Origin: Gemmataceae bacterium
Lineage (GTDB): Bacteria; Planctomycetota; Planctomycetia; Gemmatales; Gemmataceae
Direction of reading: 5' to 3'
Assembly: GCA_020847555.1 (NCBI GenBank)
Contig: JADLBT010000213.1
Span: 1 to 38,575 of the forward strand
DNA length: 38,575 nt
Position 1 is the first letter of the stretch. The number at the start of each line of letters is the position of its first letter. The position numbers and the translations under genes are program-made. Shown one piece after another: positions 33,806-38,575 of the stretch. The notes beneath the pieces are model-generated. The model ran no database searches. It saw only the letters and a program-made list of their open reading frames with translations, and was not told where the DNA came from.

Positions 33806-35602
33806 GTGGCGACCGCCGCCGAACCGAAGGCCGACACGAAGCCCCCTCGTCCCAGCACCGCTCACTTCAAGGCCGTTCCCGAGACACGAGAGGTCCGTGA
33901 TCGCATCCGCGCCGAGGCCGCCGCCTTCGGCAAGACCATCGACCGGACCAGACCGCTCACCCGCCCCGGCCTGCAGGCGATGGGCGAGAGCCTGCTGCAG
34001 CGCCTGAACCTGGGCGAGCAGTACCTCGGCTTCACGATGGTCGCCCTTTCCAACGAATTCTGGCGCGATCAGGTGTCGGCGGTCGATTTCAAGCGCCGTC
34101 TCCTGCTGCTGCCGCACTGCCTCAAGCACGCCGAGGGCTGTCCCGCCGACTACGACGAGTTCGGCCTCGATTGCCGCAAGTGCGGGGCATGTTCGGTCGC
34201 CGACTTCAAGATCAAGGCGGAAGAACTGGGCTACAAGGTACTCGTCTCCGAGGGAACGCCGATCGTCCTCAAGATCATCGTCAGCGGCCACGCCGATGCG
34301 ATCGTCGGTGTCGCCTGCCTGAACGTGCTGGAAAAGGCGTTCGACAAGATCCTGCTTGCGGGCGTGCCGTGCGTGGCGGCACCGCTGCTGTCGAGCAACT
34401 GCCGGAGCACGTCGCTCGATGAGGACTGGGCCGCCGCGCTGATCGGTCTGCGCACCGAACCGCCGCAGACGAGGACGAAGACCTACGTCCACCTGATGCG
34501 GGCAGCCCACAACCTGTGCGAGGAGCCCGAGTTGAGCCGCCTCGCCCCGCGCCCGCGGGCGAAGCCGTCCGCCAACGGGAACGGCAAGCCGGCGGATCCG
34601 CTGGTTGCGCACGAAGCCATCGCCTACGACTGGCTCGGCCAGGGCGGCAAGCGGTCGCGCCCCTTCATCACGCTCGCGACCTACGACGCGCTACGCGGCG
34701 CGCCCGGCACGCGGTCCAGGGAGGGGATCGACCTGCCCGATGCCATGCGGCGCACTGCCCTCGCCATCGAGGTGTTCCACAAGGCGTCGCTCGTCCACGA
34801 CGACATCGAGGACGACGACACCTTCCGCTACGGCCGGGAGACGCTGCACCGACGGTACGGCGTCGGCACGGCGATCAACGTCGGCGATTACCTGATCGGC
34901 CTCGGTTATCGCCTCGTCGCCCGGGAGCGCAAGGCGCTGGGCGGGGATTGCGCCGCCGACATCCTCGACCGGCTATCCGACGCCCACCTGAAACTGTCCG
35001 AGGGCCAGGGCGCCGAACTGCTCTGGCGCGACGCGAAGGACAAGACCCTGACCGCCCTCGACGCACTGAAGATCTACGCCCTCAAGACGGCGCCGGCGTT
35101 CGAGGCGGCCCTGTACGCCGGGCTGCGCCTGGCCGGGCCGGCCGAGAAATACGAGAAGATGGTGACGGAGTTCAGCCGCCAGCTGGGCGTCGCGTTCCAG
35201 ATCCTCAATGACCTGAAGGACTGGGAGGGCGACACCGACAACAAGCTGATTACCGGCCAGGACGTCCTCGCCGGCCGGCCGACGCTCCTGCTCGCCCTGG
35301 CGCTGGAAGGGTCCGCTCCGGCCGACCGGCAGGAGCTGCTCGCGCTGCTGCAAGCCCACGGATCGCGGCCCGTGGGCTTTGAAGAGGTGGCCGACCGCGT
35401 GCGCCGGCTGTTCGACCGGGCCGGCGTGTTCGAGAAGGCGGAGAAACTGGTGGAGAAATCGCGTGCCCGCGCCGAGGCCGTCGCGGACGAGGTCGAGCCG
35501 ACCGAGCTGCGCGAACTGCTCTACTACCTCGTCGATTCGGTCCTCGACCGACAAACCCCCGCACCGCCCGAACCCGCCCCCCTGTTGCAGATCGGCCTAT
35601 GA
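33806..35602 (+). CDS. DUF116-polyprenyl diphosphate synthase fusion
   Basis: A 598-residue two-domain protein. Residues about 70-240 match DUF116, with Cys105 (LPHCLKH), Cys112 and the cluster CRKCGAC (Cys123, 126, 129), plus Cys171 in IVGVACLNVL; metal or iron-sulfur binding is likely but unproven. Residues about 265-580 are a trans-isoprenyl synthase: GGKRSRP (280-286), first Asp-rich motif HDDIEDDD (331-338), second motif NDLKDWEGD (468-476). It should extend allylic diphosphates with isopentenyl diphosphate. The start is GTG 33806, with GAGGT 7 bases upstream. Residues 517-525 (AHGSRPVGF) are encoded by a family A palindrome. The last codons overlap the next gene. The fusion suggests the DUF116 part acts with the prenyl chain or its synthase. 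Confidence 0.92.
   Translation: MATAAEPKADTKPPRPSTAHFKAVPETREVRDRIRAEAAAFGKTIDRTRPLTRPGLQAMGESLLQRLNLGEQYLGFTMVALSNEFWRDQVSAVDFKRRLLLLPHCLKHAEGCPADYDEFGLDCRKCGACSVADFKIKAEELGYKVLVSEGTPIVLKIIVSGHADAIVGVACLNVLEKAFDKILLAGVPCVAAPLLSSNCRSTSLDEDWAAALIGLRTEPPQTRTKTYVHLMRAAHNLCEEPELSRLAPRPRAKPSANGNGKPADPLVAHEAIAYDWLGQGGKRSRPFITLATYDALRGAPGTRSREGIDLPDAMRRTALAIEVFHKASLVHDDIEDDDTFRYGRETLHRRYGVGTAINVGDYLIGLGYRLVARERKALGGDCAADILDRLSDAHLKLSEGQGAELLWRDAKDKTLTALDALKIYALKTAPAFEAALYAGLRLAGPAEKYEKMVTEFSRQLGVAFQILNDLKDWEGDTDNKLITGQDVLAGRPTLLLALALEGSAPADRQELLALLQAHGSRPVGFEEVADRVRRLFDRAGVFEKAEKLVEKSRARAEAVADEVEPTELRELLYYLVDSVLDRQTPAPPEPAPLLQIGL
35353..35379. repeat. Family A palindrome inside the polyprenyl synthase gene (copy 8)
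   Basis: AGCCCACGGATCGCGGCCCGTGGGCTT keeps both arms of the repeat and is read in frame as AHGSRPVGF, in a surface loop between C-terminal helices of the enzyme. Confidence 0.8.
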
Positions 35603-36147
35603 CACTCCTCCTGCCACAATGCGCCGGCCCGAACCTGCGCGGCCTGTTTGCCCTGTTCCCGCCGGGCGAGTACCTCGCGCACTCCCACCTCGTGCCCGCG
35701 GACGAGGTGCCGGAACCCTACCACCGACTGCTCGTCCACGAGCACCACATGACCGTCACGGTCGAGGCGCACCACAAGGATCTGGTGGACGTGCAGGTAC
35801 TGGAGCGCCACGCCAGCCCGGACACCTACGCCCGCAAGATCGTGCTCCCCCTGCAGCAGAGCCGGCGCATCGTCCTGTTCGGACTCGCCTGCATCCACCT
35901 CAACTACTGCACCGAGGAGGTGCGCCGCGAGATCCTGAGCGAGCGGACACCGCTGGGCCGAATCCTTATTAATCATAACGTGCTGCGCCGGATTGAGCCG
36001 ACGGCGTTCCTGCGCATCACGCCCGGGCCGGCGCTGGCGCACTGGTTCGGCCTCAACCAGCCGCGCCCACCTTACGGCCGTCTCGCCCGGATCCACTGCG
36101 ACGGCCGGCCCGCCCTCGAGTTGCTGGAGATCGTGGCGCCGGAGTGA
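35599..36147 (+). CDS. Chorismate-lyase-like protein (UbiC/DUF98 superfamily)
   Basis: A 182-residue protein with the chorismate pyruvate-lyase layout. Visible are VLERHASPDTYARKIVLP, then RTPLGRILINHNVLRRIE, then YGRLARIHCDGRPALELLE. By eye against E. coli UbiC, the catalytic Arg (UbiC R76) is R79, the PLG segment is conserved, and the catalytic Glu (E155) is E177. It would convert chorismate to 4-hydroxybenzoate and pyruvate in the cytoplasm. The start ATG overlaps the TGA of the polyprenyl synthase gene (ATGA), which implies coupled translation. Planctomycetes generally use menaquinone, so 4-hydroxybenzoate for ubiquinone is not the obvious product. A related aromatic lyase, or a binding protein of the same fold, is possible. 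Confidence 0.72.
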   Translation: MTLLLPQCAGPNLRGLFALFPPGEYLAHSHLVPADEVPEPYHRLLVHEHHMTVTVEAHHKDLVDVQVLERHASPDTYARKIVLPLQQSRRIVLFGLACIHLNYCTEEVRREILSERTPLGRILINHNVLRRIEPTAFLRITPGPALAHWFGLNQPRPPYGRLARIHCDGRPALELLEIVAPE

Positions 36148-36171
36148 GGGCGCGCCTATTCGAGATTTGTA

Positions 36172-36227
36172 GGAGGCGGCTCTGCCCGCCGATGACCATG
36201 TCCTCATCGGTGGACGGAGCCGCCTCC
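36172..36227. repeat. Large imperfect hairpin after the terpene operon
   Basis: Two 24-base arms (36172-36195 and 36204-36227) with three non-Watson-Crick positions, two of them G-U, and an 8-base loop. It begins 25 bases past the stop at 36147. It probably ends the operon's transcript, or is another dispersed palindrome. Confidence 0.75.
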
Positions 36228-36258
36228 GGCACGACCGGCCTCTCCCCCGAGGTGCCCC

Positions 36259-36804
36259 ATGACGCGCCGTACCGCCCTTTGCGTCTGCCTCCTGCTCGCG
36301 CTGTCCGGCTGCAGCGAGGGAGAGAAGAAGACGGCCGACCTGTCCCGGCGGCCGCTGTATGAACGTCTCGGCGGCGCGAAGGCGATCGCCAGGGTGGTTG
36401 ACGACTTTGTGGCGAACGTTGTCGCTGACCCGAAGCTCAGGCAGACCCACAAGGAACACTTTGAGAAGGGCGACGTGGCCGCGCTGAAGAAGAAACTGAT
36501 CGACCAGATCGGCGAGGCGACCGGCGGCCCGCAGAAGTACACCGGCAAGAACATGAAGGACGCCCACAGGGGTCTGGCCATCTCCCGTGACGACTTCGAC
36601 GCGCTGGTCGGGGATCTGCGCAAGGCTCTCGATGCCAACCAGGTGTCCCCGGCGGACCGCGACGAATTGCTGGGCTTGCTCGGCAAGATGCGCGACGACA
36701 TCGTGGAGGAACCCGCCCCGAAGACGACGTCGGGCCTGCCCTTCCCGACGCGCTACCTCTTTACTCGCAGCGCCCAGCTCAGAGTGGTAATCGGTCGCGG
36801 ATAG
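36259..36804 (+). CDS. Truncated-hemoglobin (group 1-like) lipoprotein
   Basis: A 181-residue protein. The lipobox LSGC in CLLLALSGCSEGE puts a lipidated Cys at 18, so a heme globin would sit outside the inner membrane. The globin domain is about 32-150: LYERLGGAKAIARVVDDF, GEATGGPQKYTG, then MKDAHRGLAIS with proximal His103 and FDALVGDLRKALD. Where most truncated globins have Phe-Tyr at B9-B10, this has Phe-Val, so the classic Tyr that holds oxygen or NO is missing. The final 30 residues (PAPKTTSGLPF and on) extend past the fold and look unrelated. GAGGT is 5 bases before ATG 36259. Gas sensing, NO detoxification or electron transfer are all open. Confidence 0.85.
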   Translation: MTRRTALCVCLLLALSGCSEGEKKTADLSRRPLYERLGGAKAIARVVDDFVANVVADPKLRQTHKEHFEKGDVAALKKKLIDQIGEATGGPQKYTGKNMKDAHRGLAISRDDFDALVGDLRKALDANQVSPADRDELLGLLGKMRDDIVEEPAPKTTSGLPFPTRYLFTRSAQLRVVIGRG

Positions 36805-36848
36805 GACGGGGTTGAGCGGGCTTTCCCTCACCCCACCAGGAGCGAGCC

Positions 36849-36977
36849 ATGCGGTACGTGTACGAACCCGGCACCCGCCACGCGACGACCCGCCAGCCGC
36901 TGATTTGCTCCCGGGGGTCGATCCCGGTTCAGGCCGCCACCGAAATCCGTAACTGGTCCGACGCCCTCCAGACCTAA
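36849..36977 (+). CDS. 42-residue small protein candidate
   Basis: ATG to TAA, with AGGAG 6 bases upstream. The protein begins MRYVYEPGTRHATTRQP and ends IRNWSDALQT. Third codon positions are nearly all G or C, as in the neighbouring real genes. It lies between the globin and MFS genes on the same strand, in a gap otherwise unexplained. I recognise no family, and there is no signal peptide, membrane segment or obvious metal site. Confidence 0.5.
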   Translation: MRYVYEPGTRHATTRQPLICSRGSIPVQAATEIRNWSDALQT

Positions 36978-37017
36978 TGTCCGGCCGCCCCCGACTCATG
37001 TTGCCGCGGAGACCAAG

Positions 37018-38553
37018 GTGTCGAATTCTTCTTTCAGCGAAAGCCCGCTCCCGCCGCCCGGCACTCCCGCAGTGCCGCCGCCGCAACCGTTGACGCTCAC
37101 CACCTGGCTGATCCTCGCGATGGCGGCCATCGGGTTCGCGTTCGACATCTACGAGCTGCTGATGCTGCCGCTGGTCCTGCCGCCGGCCCTGCAGGAACTC
37201 CTCCCCGGCGCCACCCCCGACCAGATCGTTTACTGGCGGGCGATGATGTTCTGGGTGCCGGCCATGGCGGGCGGCGTGTTCGGCCTGCTCGGCGGCTACC
37301 TGACGGACCGGCTCGGGCGGCGCCGCGTGCTGACCTGGAGCATCCTGCTGTACGCCGTCTCCGCCTTCCTCGCCGGCTTCTCCACCTCGCTGCCGATGCT
37401 CCTGGTGCTGCGCAGCACCACCTTCATCGGCGTGTGCGTCGAGTTTGTCGCCGCCGTCGCGTGGCTGGCGGAACTCTTCCCGAACCCCACTCAGCGCGAG
37501 CGTGCCCTCGGCTACACGCAGGCGTTCTCGTCGATCGGCGGGCTCCTGGTGGCCGGCGCCTTCCTGCTCGCCGGCTCCCTGTCCAACGCCGGGGCGCTGC
37601 CGCCGATCGTCATGCCCGACGTGCTCGAGCCGGTCTTCGGCGAGATCCGGGGCAACTACGCCCCGTGGCGGTACACCCTGATGTCCGGCCTGATCCCCGC
37701 CCTGCCACTGATCGTTATCCGTCCCTTCCTGCCCGAGTCGCCGGTCTGGAAGCAGAAGAAGGAGGCCGGCACCCTGCGGCGGCCGAGCTTCGGCGAGCTG
37801 TTCTCGCCAGCCCTGCGGCGGACAACGATCATCACTACCATCATGGTGGCCCTCAGCTACGGGGCGGCGTTCGGCGCCATCCAGCAGTTGCCGCAGATCG
37901 TACCCGCCCTGCCCGACGTCCAGCAGGACGCGGCCCGCGTCCGGGAGAAGGCGGCCGCCAGGCTGGCCGACCTGCCGGAGACGAAACGCAAGTTCGAGGA
38001 GCGGAAGACGCTGCAGAAACAGGTGTACGGGCCGCGCGCCGGCCAGCTGCAGCTGGCGCAGGAGATCGGCGGGTTGGTCGGCCGGTTCGCGTTCGCCCTG
38101 CTCGTCGTCGCGTTCGTCAGCCGCCGCGCCCTGATCCGGCTGTTCCAGGTGCCGGGGCTGCTCGTGGTCCCGGTCGTCTTCGCTCTGTTCACCCTCAACA
38201 ACCAGGTGCTGTTCACGGTGGGCGAGACGCCGTTCACGCTGCTGCACGTCGGCATCTTCGTCGTCGGCCTGCTGACGGTGGCGCAGTTCAGCTTCTGGGG
38301 TAACTACCTGCCGACGGTCTACCCGGTCCACCTGCGCGGGACCGGAGAGAGCGTGGCAGCCAACATCGGCGGGCGCATGGTCGGCACGTCGTTCGCCGCG
38401 GTCGCGAGCGTCCTGTCGCTGGCCATGCCCGGCGACACCGACGCCGTCCGGATGGCGTACTCGGCGGCGGCGGTCGGGCTCTTCGTCTACCTGGCCGGGT
38501 TCGTCGCGTCGTTCTTCCTCCCCGAACCGCGGGAGGAGATGCTGCACGAGTGA
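37018..38553 (+). CDS. MFS transporter with an unusual central loop
   Basis: A 511-residue major facilitator with about twelve membrane segments. Family marks are GGYLTDRLGRRRVL (92-105, the loop 2-3 signature), AELFPNPTQRERALG, FLPESPVWKQKK (237-248) and GNYLPTVYPVHLRGTGES. It resembles the sugar-porter and aromatic-acid:H+ symporter side of the superfamily. Between segments 7 and 8, residues about 299-345 form a charged, probably helical or coiled-coil insert (QQDAARVREKAAARL, ETKRKFEERKTLQKQ), longer than usual and on the outer face. The start is GTG 37018, with CGGAGA 5 bases upstream. Its place downstream of the aromatic/terpene genes allows an export role, but that is speculative. Confidence 0.9.
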   Translation: MSNSSFSESPLPPPGTPAVPPPQPLTLTTWLILAMAAIGFAFDIYELLMLPLVLPPALQELLPGATPDQIVYWRAMMFWVPAMAGGVFGLLGGYLTDRLGRRRVLTWSILLYAVSAFLAGFSTSLPMLLVLRSTTFIGVCVEFVAAVAWLAELFPNPTQRERALGYTQAFSSIGGLLVAGAFLLAGSLSNAGALPPIVMPDVLEPVFGEIRGNYAPWRYTLMSGLIPALPLIVIRPFLPESPVWKQKKEAGTLRRPSFGELFSPALRRTTIITTIMVALSYGAAFGAIQQLPQIVPALPDVQQDAARVREKAAARLADLPETKRKFEERKTLQKQVYGPRAGQLQLAQEIGGLVGRFAFALLVVAFVSRRALIRLFQVPGLLVVPVVFALFTLNNQVLFTVGETPFTLLHVGIFVVGLLTVAQFSFWGNYLPTVYPVHLRGTGESVAANIGGRMVGTSFAAVASVLSLAMPGDTDAVRMAYSAAAVGLFVYLAGFVASFFLPEPREEMLHE

Positions 38554-38575
38554 GTGGGGGCGGACGAGCCGGCAG

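Noticed and set aside
36910..36935. CCGGG/CCCGG hairpin resembling a T-arm
   Set aside because: The loop is GGTCGAT and no other tRNA arm can be drawn; it falls inside the small ORF.
35524..38547. 1007-codon open frame on minus across the UbiC-like, globin and MFS genes
   Set aside because: The composition is His/Gln/Asp/Arg-rich noise, and the plus-strand genes are clearly homologous to known families.

Overview
The window is about 38.6 kb of very GC-rich bacterial DNA that reads as a planctomycete chromosome, most likely Gemmataceae. The grounds are several families that are typical of or concentrated in planctomycetes: TIGR03067 repeats, a TIGR03000 Cys/Gly/Tyr-rich protein, a DUF1080 protein, a Tat-exported Gfo/Idh/MocA oxidoreductase, a PQQ-type beta-propeller, a secreted caspase-like protein with a DUF4384-like tail, an ECF sigma factor and a membrane Ser/Thr kinase. 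No rRNA, tRNA, CRISPR array, transposase or phage gene was seen, so the assignment rests on gene families only.

Layout. Bases 1-3,300: L-lactate permease, then a receiver-like protein with a degenerate GGDEF domain. Bases 3,345-7,481 (minus): a free-standing one-module NRPS (C-A-T-TE). Bases 7,789-11,854: secreted esterase, a relic of a formylglycine-generating-enzyme domain, a Tat-exported oxidoreductase and a secreted PQQ-like propeller protein. Bases 12,335-20,241: a protein of four tandem TIGR03067 domains, a membrane Ser/Thr kinase, a secreted PPC-domain protein, an ECF sigma factor and a caspase-like protein. Bases 20,474-24,938: a small lipoprotein, a TIGR03000 protein, a 0.9 kb stretch without a convincing gene, a phospholipase-D-like putative lipoprotein and a methyltransferase. 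Bases 25,224-31,026: solitary pyruvate dehydrogenase E1 (aceE), HEAT-repeat protein, unknown membrane protein and a serine beta-lactamase-like hydrolase. Bases 31,229-38,553, all on plus: DUF1080 protein, squalene-hopene-cyclase-like enzyme, DUF116-polyprenyl synthase fusion, chorismate-lyase-like protein (its ATG overlaps the preceding TGA), truncated-globin lipoprotein, a 42-residue small ORF and an MFS transporter.

The most interesting candidate system is the run 31,927-36,147: a class II terpene cyclase, a polyprenyl diphosphate synthase fused to a Cys-rich DUF116 domain, and a protein that keeps the UbiC-type catalytic Arg and Glu. Together they could make a polyprenyl chain, an aromatic acid (4-hydroxybenzoate) and a cyclised product, so a meroterpenoid-like pathway is an economical hypothesis. 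The prenyltransferase that would join the parts is not in the window.

The second theme is dispersed palindromic repeats. At least three families recur, mostly between genes. In two places a repeat-like sequence lies in frame inside a conserved enzyme gene: the polyprenyl synthase and the NRPS adenylation domain.
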